Source: a bacterium (GTDB lineage Bacteria; Ratteibacteria; UBA8468; B48-G9; JAFGKM01). From it: DNA of 18,258 nt. The stretch lies in contig JAOAEP010000013.1 in the NCBI GenBank assembly GCA_026416755.1, positions 1-18,258 of the forward strand. The letters are read 5' to 3'. The notes below the pieces were generated by a model. That model searched no databases and had not been told where the DNA came from. It saw only the letters and a program-made list of their open reading frames with translations. The stretch's first letter is position 1. Every line of letters begins with the position of its first letter. Below are positions 1 to 6,635 of this stretch, in pieces. Both the position numbers and the translations under genes were made by a program.

Positions 1-129
1 TACATCATAAGGGGTGAAATACTTATTATTTTGGAGAAAATAATTAATTATAGCCATTCTTTTAGGAGTTATTTTTAACTTATTCTTTTTTAATAATTCT
101 TTATATTCCATATCATAAATAGAAATCAT
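1..129 (-). CDS. Fur-family metal-responsive transcriptional regulator (N-terminal fragment)
   Basis: Only the first 43 codons are inside the window; the gene continues past the left edge. The visible protein has a short leader and then LKITPKRMAIINYFLQNNKY, which fits the start of the Fur-family winged helix (consensus like 'LRxTPQRxxILxxL'), followed by F-T-P-Y-D-V where the family has a 'hpTAeeI'-like helix. The ATG at 127-129 is chosen because an in-frame stop lies three codons upstream. A second in-frame ATG six codons later is possible, and neither has a clear Shine-Dalgarno sequence. The metal-binding region is outside the window, so Fur, Zur, PerR and Mur cannot be told apart. The gene has its own strong promoter and a palindrome over its start, suggesting autoregulation. 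It follows the permease/DUF1980 pair in the same orientation, which suggests that pair is a target. Confidence 0.8.
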   Translation of the reverse strand, partial: MISIYDMEYKELLKKNKLKITPKRMAIINYFLQNNKYFTPYDV

Positions 130-138
130 TTCTATTTA
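116..138. promoter_or_regulatory. 23-bp perfect palindrome, candidate Fur-family operator
   Basis: Two 11-bp arms (left arm TAAATAGAAAT) flank a single central C at 127. Every arm position pairs. The core TAGAAATcATTTCTA has the 7-1-7 architecture and the AAT-n-ATT centre shared by Fur, PerR and Zur boxes. It covers the predicted transcription start (about 138) and the ATG of the Fur-family gene, so binding should block that gene. This is an inference from symmetry and position; the outer bases match none of the classical boxes exactly. Confidence 0.6.
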
Positions 139-144
139 AAAATT

Positions 145-174
145 ATTATAAAAAAACTTAAATTCTTTTGTCAA
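145..174 (-). promoter_or_regulatory. Sigma-70-type promoter of the Fur-family gene
   Basis: On the minus strand TTGACA (169-174) and TATAAT (145-150) are both exact consensus, separated by 18 bp. The expected transcription start near 138 leaves only about 9 nt before the ATG at 129, so the transcript has almost no leader. This explains the absence of a clear Shine-Dalgarno sequence. Confidence 0.7.
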
Positions 175-175
175 T

Positions 176-214
176 AAGTAAAAATACCTCTCCTGCGGGG
201 AGAACAGGAGAGGT
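176..214 (-). terminator. Hairpin after the permease/DUF1980 pair, possible terminator
   Basis: A perfect 10-bp stem (ACCTCTCCTG at 186-195 with CAGGAGAGGT at 205-214) encloses a 9-nt loop. Read on the minus strand it is followed by ATTTTTACTT, which fits a Rho-independent terminator. It lies 58 bp beyond the DUF1980 stop and just before the promoter of the Fur-family gene, so it would separate the two transcription units. The same bases could be part of a REP-like repeat. Confidence 0.6.
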
Positions 215-236
215 AAGGGGGGTTAAGGGAGGTGGG
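186..236. repeat. GC-rich hairpin plus G-run tract, possible REP-like dispersed repeat
   Basis: The hairpin and the following G-rich tract (runs at 217-222, 227-229 and 234-236) form a sharp GC-rich island in an AT-rich intergenic region. The complement, with CCCACCTCCCTT, AACCCCCC and CCTCTCCTG blocks, resembles the dispersed REP-type intergenic elements seen in many bacteria. Only one copy is visible here, so repetition is not shown. The region 130-272 otherwise holds only the promoter and hairpin listed here. Confidence 0.35.
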
Positions 237-272
237 AATAATTATAAACAAATTTTTAAAATTTATCAAGTT

Positions 273-983
273 TTAATATAAATACGGGTCTGAGGGAACA
301 ATAGTTTTTTCTATTTCTTCTGCAATTATTTTAATTTTATTATTCTCTATTTTTACTTTACCTTTAACCTTTACCCATTCTTCATTTTTCAGATCTATCT
401 TTTTTTGTTCCTCTTCCTTATATTCAACTGTTACTCCAAGGGGTGTTGCATCTGCAGCACAGCAAGTTATCAAAAATCTTATTAGAGTGAATTCTTTATT
501 TTTATCTTCCTTAAACACCATACCTTCTACAATAACATCTTTTCCATTTATTTCATCTGGTTTTGATTTTGTAAATGCAAGTAGTTGTTTTATATTTAGT
601 TTTTTATAAATTCCTTCTGTTTCTATTTTTTCTCTAAGTGATTTTAAAATATTCTCACTTATAAATTCTGTCTGAATACCTCTTTTTAAAGCAGCATAAA
701 TGGGTAAATTTGTTGGTCTTACTAATGAAACTAAAATTAAAGGAAATATAAAAACAATAAAAGAAGATATATCAGAAACACTTATTTCTCTAAAAGTTTT
801 TAATCTTTTTAATGTTACCAACAGAATAGAAAAAAGGATTAAAGTTCCGATTAAAATATAAGGGAAATAAAACTTTTTTACAAATATTCTATAATGCCCT
901 GAAAAAGAAAGAAAAAGAAAAAACAAAATGTAAGAAAGTAAGATTAAAAAATTATAAATATCTCTATTTTTTAAAACCTTCAT
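273..983 (-). CDS. DUF1980/TIGR03943 (YcgQ-family) membrane protein
   Basis: A 236-residue protein with three predicted N-terminal membrane segments (about 11-28, 38-58 and 71-89), a helical linker, and a soluble C-terminal half. The C-terminal half carries the family signature ITCCAADATPLGV (Cys174, Cys175, Asp178) and a beta-rich segment with 'VIVEG' and 'WVKVKGKV' that looks like an OB-type fold. This is the DUF1980/TIGR03943 family, usually found beside a YraQ/ArsP-type permease, exactly as here. Its start codon lies one base after the permease stop, with GGAGGG inside the end of the permease gene, so translation is coupled. The molecular function is not established. The Cys pair and the neighbouring Fur-family gene make a metal-linked role plausible, as an accessory subunit of the permease. 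Length is on the short side for the family. Confidence 0.85.
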   Translation of the reverse strand: MKVLKNRDIYNFLILLSYILFFLFLSFSGHYRIFVKKFYFPYILIGTLILFSILLVTLKRLKTFREISVSDISSFIVFIFPLILVSLVRPTNLPIYAALKRGIQTEFISENILKSLREKIETEGIYKKLNIKQLLAFTKSKPDEINGKDVIVEGMVFKEDKNKEFTLIRFLITCCAADATPLGVTVEYKEEEQKKIDLKNEEWVKVKGKVKIENNKIKIIAEEIEKTIVPSDPYLY

Positions 984-984
984 T

Positions 985-1983
985 TTACCCTCCTATGAAA
1001 CTGCCAATTATTCCAAGGAGAAAAAGTGTTAAAAAAACAGATATAATCAATTTTTTTACAAACTTTTCTTTAAAAGCGGCAAAATATACAATGATTAAAG
1101 AAATACTTATCATTGGCCCTGTAACCATAAATATTATTTTGGAAATGGAAGACATATAAGTAAAGGAACTTGCAACAAAGGCATCTGCATAAGAACATAA
1201 AGAAAGGAGAATTGATAATATTTGCATAGAGAGAATTGAAATTATTTTGTTTCTACCAATTATTAAAAAGAAGTCCCTTGATATAAACGTAGAAAATAAA
1301 GAAGCTACTGTTCCTCCTATAATCAAATATTTGCCCATAATCAAAAAATCATTCAAAGAATGAGTAAAAACTTTTTGAAATTTAGGTAATTTTTCATCTT
1401 TATCTTCTTCATAATCCTTTAAAATTTCTTTTTTATCTGATGGAGCAATTAAAATTCCAACAAAGATACTGCAAATAAAAGCAATAATAAATCTTCCCCA
1501 AACCATTTTAAATGAAGAAAAAGCAAGATATGTTGAAAAGAGTGTAATTGGATTTATTATTGCTGTAGCGAGTAAATAAGAAATTCCACCAGAAGGTGGA
1601 ATTCCCTTTTTTATTAATCTTCTTGTTACAGGAATTTCGCCACAGGAACAAACAGGAAATAAAAATCCTAAAAATGAACCAATAAAAGCAGATGCGAATT
1701 TATTATTAGGAAATAATTGTTTAAATTTATCTTCAGAAACGAATACCTCAATTATTCCAGAAATTAATGAACCAATTAGGATAAATGGAAAACCTTCAAT
1801 TAGAATTGCAAAAAGTATAATGGTAAATACTTGTAATTTTGGATTTTGAAATATTTTACTTATTTGTGAAAAAGAATTGGATTGCCAAAGATTAAATAAA
1901 GTGAAAGTAAAAATAACTCCTATTGTTATTAAAAACTTTTTCAATCTTTCTTCTTTTTTTCTTTTGTCTTCAAATTTTTTCAT
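985..1983 (-). CDS. YraQ/ArsP-type permease (DUF318, YcgR-like)
   Basis: A 332-residue integral membrane protein with about eight to nine hydrophobic segments in two groups, separated by a charged cytoplasmic loop around residues 183-205 (rich in Asp, Glu and Lys). The first half has the family signature PVCSCGEIPVTRRL (Cys112, Cys114, Glu116) followed by KKGIPPSGGISYLLATAIINP. The second half has a related LSLCSYADAFVASSF, consistent with an internal duplication of the fold. Characterised relatives include ArsP, which exports methylated arsenicals, but most members have unknown substrates. Pairing with the downstream DUF1980 gene points to the YcgR branch rather than ArsP itself. The start at 1983 has AAGGTG about 7 nt upstream and a good promoter. 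Proximity to a Fur-family gene suggests metal-responsive control. Confidence 0.85.
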   Translation of the reverse strand: MKKFEDKRKKEERLKKFLITIGVIFTFTLFNLWQSNSFSQISKIFQNPKLQVFTIILFAILIEGFPFILIGSLISGIIEVFVSEDKFKQLFPNNKFASAFIGSFLGFLFPVCSCGEIPVTRRLIKKGIPPSGGISYLLATAIINPITLFSTYLAFSSFKMVWGRFIIAFICSIFVGILIAPSDKKEILKDYEEDKDEKLPKFQKVFTHSLNDFLIMGKYLIIGGTVASLFSTFISRDFFLIIGRNKIISILSMQILSILLSLCSYADAFVASSFTYMSSISKIIFMVTGPMISISLIIVYFAAFKEKFVKKLIISVFLTLFLLGIIGSFIGG

Positions 1984-2006
1984 TTTTTTTCACCTTTTAT
2001 AGTTTT

Positions 2007-2035
2007 TTTATACCTTATTTTTATAAAAATTTCAA
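2007..2035 (-). promoter_or_regulatory. Promoter of the permease/DUF1980 operon
   Basis: On the minus strand TTGAAA (2030-2035) and TATAAA (2007-2012) each differ from consensus at one position and are separated by exactly 17 bp. The predicted start near 2000 gives a leader of about 17 nt containing AAGGTG before the ATG at 1983. Confidence 0.55.
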
Positions 2036-2053
2036 ACTTTTAAATGAAAAGTT
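2035..2053. promoter_or_regulatory. 19-bp inverted repeat next to the permease promoter, possible operator
   Basis: AACTTTT (2035-2041) and AAAAGTT (2047-2053) are perfect inverted arms around AAATG. The repeat abuts the -35 box of the permease promoter, a usual place for a regulator site. It is not the same sequence as the palindrome over the Fur-family gene. Short AT-rich palindromes arise easily by chance in this genome, so this is tentative. Confidence 0.3.
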
Positions 2054-2129
2054 ATTAGCCCTTTTAAGTAAAAATTTCTAAAAAATTTAATTTTAGGATA
2101 AAATTATTTTTAAAAAAAAGGAGGTTGGT

Positions 2130-3203
2130 ATGAAGTTAAAAGAAAATTGTAAATTTGCACTTTTAGTTCCAACAAGTATGGGCGTAAGGCTTACTCCTTT
2201 TAATATGCAACCTGTTCATGTAAGTAATCTTTATATTATGCAGGCAACAAGTGCAGAATCAAATGTGGCAAGTGTAAGTTCTTATCTTGGACTTCCAGTT
2301 AAAGTTTTAACTGCTTTTGTAAAAGGAAGTCCAATATCAAGATTTATAAAAGAAAATTTGAAAAGTAGAGGTATGGATGTAGAAGGTAAAGAAGTTTCAC
2401 AAGGAGGTCCTTGGGGTTATAGACATCAATTTAATATTGCAGATACTGGATATGGGACAAGAGCACCAAGGGTATGGAACGATAGGACAGGAGAAGTTGG
2501 AAGAACTTTGAGACCAGAAGATTTTGACTTTGAAAGAATTTTTGGTAAAGAAGGTGTTCAAATAGTTCATATGTCAGGCCTTTTTGCTGCACTTTCTCCA
2601 GAAACAGGAAATTTCTGTCTTGAGATTTCAAAGATTGCAAAAAAATATGATACAAAAATTTCTTTTGATTTAAATTATAGAGCATCCTTTTGGAAAAATA
2701 GAGAAAAAGAATTAAGAGAAATATTTACAGAGATTGCAAAAAATACCGATATTCTTGTTGGAAATGAGGAGGACTTTCAATTATGTCTTGGGATAGAAGG
2801 TCCTGAACCTGGAGGTAAAAATATAAAGCAACAAATTGAAAACTTTAAAGAGATGATTGAGAGAACCAAAAAACAATTTCCTAATGTTAAAGTATTTGCA
2901 ACAACTTTAAGAGAAGTAATCAGTGCCCAACAGCATTTGTGGGGGGCAATTATGTCTGTTGAAGATAGGTGGTATGTAATTGAACCAAGAGAAATTTTTG
3001 TTCTTGATAGAATAGGTGGTGGAGATGCTTTTGTTGGTGGACTTTTATATGGAATTTTAAAAGGATGGGAAGAAGAAAAATGGATACAGTTTGGATGGGC
3101 TTGTGGTGCTTACGTTGTAACTCTTCTAACTGATTACGCTCAAATTCTTGATGAAGAAGAAATTTGGAGTGTTTGGGAGGGTAATGTAAGAGTTAAAAGA
3201 TAA
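2130..3203 (+). CDS. PfkB-family carbohydrate kinase, probably 2-keto-3-deoxygluconate kinase
   Basis: A 357-residue ribokinase/PfkB-fold kinase. Near the N-terminus SAESNVASVSSYLGLPVKVL corresponds to the family's sugar-binding 'GGA-x-N-VA..LA.LG' motif, with the usual Gly-Gly-Ala replaced by Ser-Ala-Glu. SFDLNYRASFWKN and DILVGNEEDF match the KdgK subgroup closely. Near the C-terminus RIGGGDAFVGGLLYG is the PfkB signature 2 with the catalytic base Asp299. KdgK phosphorylates 2-keto-3-deoxygluconate in uronate/pectin breakdown or a semi-phosphorylative Entner-Doudoroff route. The related 5-dehydro-2-deoxygluconokinase (IolC) is the main alternative. Length is somewhat above the usual 310-340 residues. 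The ATG is preceded by AGGAGG at good spacing. The gene is monocistronic; a weak TAAAAT at 2099-2104 is the best -10 candidate, without a convincing -35. Confidence 0.75.
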   Translation: MKLKENCKFALLVPTSMGVRLTPFNMQPVHVSNLYIMQATSAESNVASVSSYLGLPVKVLTAFVKGSPISRFIKENLKSRGMDVEGKEVSQGGPWGYRHQFNIADTGYGTRAPRVWNDRTGEVGRTLRPEDFDFERIFGKEGVQIVHMSGLFAALSPETGNFCLEISKIAKKYDTKISFDLNYRASFWKNREKELREIFTEIAKNTDILVGNEEDFQLCLGIEGPEPGGKNIKQQIENFKEMIERTKKQFPNVKVFATTLREVISAQQHLWGAIMSVEDRWYVIEPREIFVLDRIGGGDAFVGGLLYGILKGWEEEKWIQFGWACGAYVVTLLTDYAQILDEEEIWSVWEGNVRVKR

Positions 3204-4820
3204 TTAAAAATACATATTGGAAGCAATAAGAAAATCAAAATCAGGTTCAATCTCATTTATTTTTATATGTTTTATCTTTTGGACTAAATTTTCAACAATC
3301 TTTCTTTTTTCATAACACAATAATATTTCTCTTGCACCTTCCAATGAACCATTTCCTATTTTGATAACTTTATTTATATCAATTTCAGGGATTAACCCAA
3401 TTTTCATCGCATTTTCAATATTTATAAAGTTTCCAAAACCACCAGCAATAAAAATTTTATCAATATCTTTTATATCAACTGGATAAATTTTAGAAAGAAC
3501 CTGCCAACTTGTTTTAATCGCTGATTTTGAAGTAATTAATTGAAATATATCTTGTTGATTTATTTTAATATCCCCTGTTATATAGAATTCTCCATTTTTA
3601 AGCCTTGCTTTTTCATTTATTATTCTATTTTTTAACATCTCACTTAATAAATCAATAAGTCCAGAACCACATATCCCTATTGGATATTTATTTCCAATTG
3701 TAGAATAATAAACCTTTTTATTTATTATTTTGATTTCTTTAATTGCTCCTTCTATTCCTCCAATTCCACAACTTATGTTAACCCCTTCAAAGGCGCCACC
3801 TGCTGCAGCAGAAGTAGCAATAAGTTTTTCTTTATTTCCTATTACTACTTCACTATTTGTTCCTATATCTATAAGCATACAAACTTTTTCTTCTTTATAA
3901 ATTTCAGAAGCAAGAATATCTGCAACTATATCAGCACCAATATGTCCACCAATTAGAGGAATACCATAAACTTCACCACTTTTATTTATCTTAAGACCTA
4001 ATTCTTCTGGTTTTTTAATTTGACTTTCTGGATTTAATGGTTCATATGGCATTTTCCCAAGAGATGATATATCAATAAGAAAAAAAATATTTCTCATTGT
4101 AGAATTTCCTGAAACGACAACTTCATATATTTTTTCAGAAATTTCATTATTAAATTTTTCAATTTCATCGTTTATTAGGTTAATTAAAATTTTTTGTAAT
4201 TCAAAAAGTTTTTCTCTTCTTTCATCTTCACTTAGAAATTTTTTTTCTTTTTTATCAATCATTGTATATTCTATTCTTGAGATTACATCATTTCCAAATA
4301 ATATTTGTGGATTTGTTTTTGCTATTGTTCCAATTATATCTCCATTTTCAAGATTAACAATATCAAAAACAATGGTCGTTGTACCTATGTCAAGTGCAAT
4401 TCCATAAATCCCGCCTTTATAGTTATCAACTTCCTCATCATTTTTAAATACCTTTCCTTTAATAAACTTAAAATGTGGACAAATTTCAACTTTTCTTTCC
4501 ATCCCATATTTTAAAATCTCATATTCCCCAAATTCTTTAATATAAACAATGATATCTGAAATATTTCTTACAATCCTTGTTTGACATGCTAATCTATATT
4601 TTTCAGGAAGATTTAGTTTCTTCTCCAAAGTAGTCAATTGATTTAAATTTTCTTCCCCTTTTTCAATTCTTATAATACATTTTCCACATTTGCCAATTCC
4701 ACCACATTCTGCATTTATTTTAATCTTTAATTTCTGTGCGTAATCAAGGATTGTAAGACCTGGATGAATTTCAAAGCCCCCTTTTCCATTTTTAAATTGA
4801 GGGAAAAATATTCTATTCAT
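3204..4820 (-). CDS. 2Fe-2S/ASKHA corrinoid-protein reductive activator (DUF4445, RACo/RamA-like)
   Basis: A 538-residue protein in two parts. Residues 1-90 form a ferredoxin-type 2Fe-2S domain with Cys39-x5-Cys45-x2-Cys48 and Cys79. From about residue 135 there is an ASKHA ATPase: GIALDIGTTTIVFDIV (phosphate loop 1), VVSGNSTMRNIFF, IGGHIGADIVADI, LIDIGTNSEVVIG (second phosphate loop) and IAGGFGNFINIENA. This is the DUF4445 architecture of RACo and RamA, which use ATP to return inactive Co(II) corrinoid proteins to Co(I) in methyl transfer. The linker is shorter than in RACo (about 630 residues), closer to compact homologues. No corrinoid protein or methyltransferase gene is in the window, so its client must be elsewhere. 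The start has a promoter but no visible Shine-Dalgarno. An internal start is unlikely because the 2Fe-2S domain would be lost. Confidence 0.85.
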   Translation of the reverse strand: MNRIFFPQFKNGKGGFEIHPGLTILDYAQKLKIKINAECGGIGKCGKCIIRIEKGEENLNQLTTLEKKLNLPEKYRLACQTRIVRNISDIIVYIKEFGEYEILKYGMERKVEICPHFKFIKGKVFKNDEEVDNYKGGIYGIALDIGTTTIVFDIVNLENGDIIGTIAKTNPQILFGNDVISRIEYTMIDKKEKKFLSEDERREKLFELQKILINLINDEIEKFNNEISEKIYEVVVSGNSTMRNIFFLIDISSLGKMPYEPLNPESQIKKPEELGLKINKSGEVYGIPLIGGHIGADIVADILASEIYKEEKVCMLIDIGTNSEVVIGNKEKLIATSAAAGGAFEGVNISCGIGGIEGAIKEIKIINKKVYYSTIGNKYPIGICGSGLIDLLSEMLKNRIINEKARLKNGEFYITGDIKINQQDIFQLITSKSAIKTSWQVLSKIYPVDIKDIDKIFIAGGFGNFINIENAMKIGLIPEIDINKVIKIGNGSLEGAREILLCYEKRKIVENLVQKIKHIKINEIEPDFDFLIASNMYF

Positions 4821-4843
4821 TTTTTTAATTTTTATAGTTGTTT

Positions 4844-4872
4844 ATATTATAACTATCAAGAGAAAATGTCAA
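4844..4872 (-). promoter_or_regulatory. Promoter of the corrinoid-activator gene
   Basis: On the minus strand an exact TTGACA (4867-4872) is followed by TAATAT (4844-4849, 17-bp spacing) or the overlapping exact TATAAT (4846-4851, 15-bp spacing). The predicted leader is under 20 nt, consists almost wholly of A and T, and has no Shine-Dalgarno-like sequence. Confidence 0.6.
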
Positions 4873-4895
4873 ATCCTCGGCATTCTTCAAAAAAA

Positions 4896-4923
4896 TTGAC
4901 ATAATCTTCATAAATTGTAAAAT
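4896..4923 (+). promoter_or_regulatory. Promoter of the two-component/glycogen operon
   Basis: An exact TTGACA (4896-4901) and TAAAAT (4918-4923) are separated by 16 bp. The predicted start near 4930 leaves a leader of about 13 nt with GAAGG (4931-4935) before the ATG at 4943. It lies back to back with the minus-strand promoter, with only 23 bp between the two -35 boxes. No second promoter was recognised further down the operon. Confidence 0.6.
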
Positions 4924-4942
4924 AAAATAAGAAGGTTAAATT

Positions 4943-6283
4943 ATGTTTGATAATAATTTCAATGATTTTAAACGTGCAATCTTTATAATTCACAATATAG
5001 ATAAAGAATTACTTCGTTCATGCCTTGATATAGAAGATATATTGCATGTTACACTTACTGGAATAACCGCAGGATACTTTTTGGGATTTAGTCGTGCTTT
5101 TATGTTACTATATGAAGAGGATAATAAAGTATTAACTGGGAAAAAAGGAATTGGTCCCTTTGATATAGAAGAGGCAAATTTAATATGGCAAAAAATAGGA
5201 GATGGTATTCCTATTGAGAAATTATTTGAAAATGGGAAAAGAGCAGAATTAAAAAATTCAAGGTTCAATTTATCAGTAGAAAAAATTAAAATTAATGTTG
5301 AGGAATTACCAGAGGAAGATTATATAAAGAAAGTAATAAAGGAAAAAAGAATTCAAGTTTTATATAATGTTGATAAAAACAATGTAAAATTGCCAGAACA
5401 AATAAAATTTTTATTACAACCTTCAGATATAGTAATTTCTCCCATTTTAGCCGAAAGTAGTTTAATAGGTATTATTTTTGCAGACAATGCTTTCCATAGG
5501 AAACCAATTACAGAAGAAACTCTTCTTTTTTTATCACTTATTTCAATTCATACTGCTTTATCTCTTGAAATTGCTATTAAATATAATGAGATTAAAAAAA
5601 TTCAAAAGGAATTGTTGGAAAAAGAAAAATTTGTGGCGATTGGGAAAGTGGCTTCTTTTGTAACCCACGAAATTAGAAATCCTCTTGTAAAAATCGGTGG
5701 CTTTTCAAGACAAATATTAGAGACAGATGATCAAGATAAAATAAAAAGGAATATAAAAATAATTTATAATGAAATATTACAACTTGAAAAGGTTTTTGAC
5801 CGTATAATTAATCTAATTTCTTTTTCGGAGATATCTATTGAAGAAGTCAATATTTACGATCTGATAAAAGAAGTTATAGAATTTTTAAATGATGAAATAA
5901 AAGAAAAAAATATAGAGATTGTTTTTGATCTTCAACCAATTTGGTTAAAAGGGGATTCTATTCAACTTAAGGAGGTATTTTTTAATATTATAAAAAATGC
6001 AGTTGAGAACAATAAAGAAAATGGCAAAATTATTATTAAAGGAGAAATAACAGGGAAATATTTTAAAATAACAATAGAAGATACTGGTATTGGTATAAGT
6101 GAAGAAGATTTGAAAGATGTAGTAAAGCCGTTTTTTTCAAAGAAAAAAAGTGGGCTTGGATTAGGACTGACTGTTGCAAAAGAGATAGTAGAAAGACATA
6201 AAGGAGAATTGATGATAGAGAGTAAAATTAATGAAGGTACAAAAGTCAAAATATTTTTACCTATGGAGGTGAAAAATGAATAA
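4943..6283 (+). CDS. Soluble GAF-domain sensor histidine kinase
   Basis: A 446-residue histidine kinase with no membrane segment. Residues about 30-205 look like a GAF-type sensor domain (GYFLGFSRAFMLLYEED near the start; VISPILAESSLIGIIFADN as the typical closing strand). A short coiled helix leads to the dimerisation domain with the H-box FVTHEIRNPLVKIGG (phosphorylated His242). The ATPase domain has an N-box (FFNIIKNAVENN, around 349), a G1 box EDTGIGIS (Asp380) and a G2 box GLGLGLTVAKEIV. The enzyme should autophosphorylate on His242 and pass phosphate to the receiver gene it overlaps by 8 bp. The GAF ligand cannot be read from sequence. It is the first gene of the glycogen operon, which suggests it reads an internal energy, carbon or redox signal relevant to storage. 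GAAGG precedes the ATG. Confidence 0.9.
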   Translation: MFDNNFNDFKRAIFIIHNIDKELLRSCLDIEDILHVTLTGITAGYFLGFSRAFMLLYEEDNKVLTGKKGIGPFDIEEANLIWQKIGDGIPIEKLFENGKRAELKNSRFNLSVEKIKINVEELPEEDYIKKVIKEKRIQVLYNVDKNNVKLPEQIKFLLQPSDIVISPILAESSLIGIIFADNAFHRKPITEETLLFLSLISIHTALSLEIAIKYNEIKKIQKELLEKEKFVAIGKVASFVTHEIRNPLVKIGGFSRQILETDDQDKIKRNIKIIYNEILQLEKVFDRIINLISFSEISIEEVNIYDLIKEVIEFLNDEIKEKNIEIVFDLQPIWLKGDSIQLKEVFFNIIKNAVENNKENGKIIIKGEITGKYFKITIEDTGIGISEEDLKDVVKPFFSKKKSGLGLGLTVAKEIVERHKGELMIESKINEGTKVKIFLPMEVKNE

Positions 6284-6635
6284 GAAGATTTTGATAATTG
6301 AAGATGATACTAATGCAATGATGTTATATAAAGAGGAATTAGAAAAAGAAGGTTATCAAATTCTTACAGCCTCTAGTGGAATAGAAGGTTTGTCTATTAT
6401 TGAAGAAGAAAAATTAGACCTTGTAATTCTTGATTTAAGAATGCCTGAAATGGATGGTCTTGAAGTTCTTGGTAAAGTATTAGTAAAGAGAAAGAATCTT
6501 CCTGTTGTTATATTTACTTCTTATCCTGAATATAAAAATAATTTTTTAAGTTGGGCTGCTGATGCTTATATAATAAAATCGGTTGATTTAAGTGAACTTA
6601 AAAATAAAATAAAAGAATTAATTGGTAATCCATGA
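6276..6635 (+). CDS. Single-domain response regulator (receiver only)
   Basis: A 119-residue CheY-like receiver with no output domain. The acidic pocket is Glu9-Asp10-Asp11, the phosphoacceptor is Asp53 in LVILDLRMPEMDG, the switch Thr is Thr81 (VVIFTSYPEY) and the conserved Lys is Lys101 (AYIIKS). All residues needed for phosphorylation are present. The protein ends soon after the last receiver helix, at the usual length of a stand-alone receiver, so this is not a truncated DNA-binding regulator. It overlaps the kinase gene by 8 bp and the glgC start by 4 bp (ATGA), so all three are translationally coupled. GGAGG lies upstream within the kinase gene. It presumably signals by protein contact, as a phosphorelay intermediate or by binding an enzyme; the target is unknown. 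Confidence 0.92.
   Translation: MNKKILIIEDDTNAMMLYKEELEKEGYQILTASSGIEGLSIIEEEKLDLVILDLRMPEMDGLEVLGKVLVKRKNLPVVIFTSYPEYKNNFLSWAADAYIIKSVDLSELKNKIKELIGNP

Noticed and set aside
197..236. G-quadruplex as a primary call
   Set aside because: Four G-runs exist, but the first loop is 16 nt and includes an arm of a perfect hairpin, which should be more stable. It is mentioned only as an alternative.
2431..2685. 84-codon minus-strand open frame inside the kinase gene
   Set aside because: It is antisense to conserved PfkB motifs, rich in Leu/Phe/Tyr/Gln, with no start signals.
5962..6249. 95-codon minus-strand open frame inside the histidine kinase gene
   Set aside because: It is antisense to the ATPase domain, with no recognisable motif; such frames are expected opposite AT-rich Lys/Glu/Ile-rich genes.
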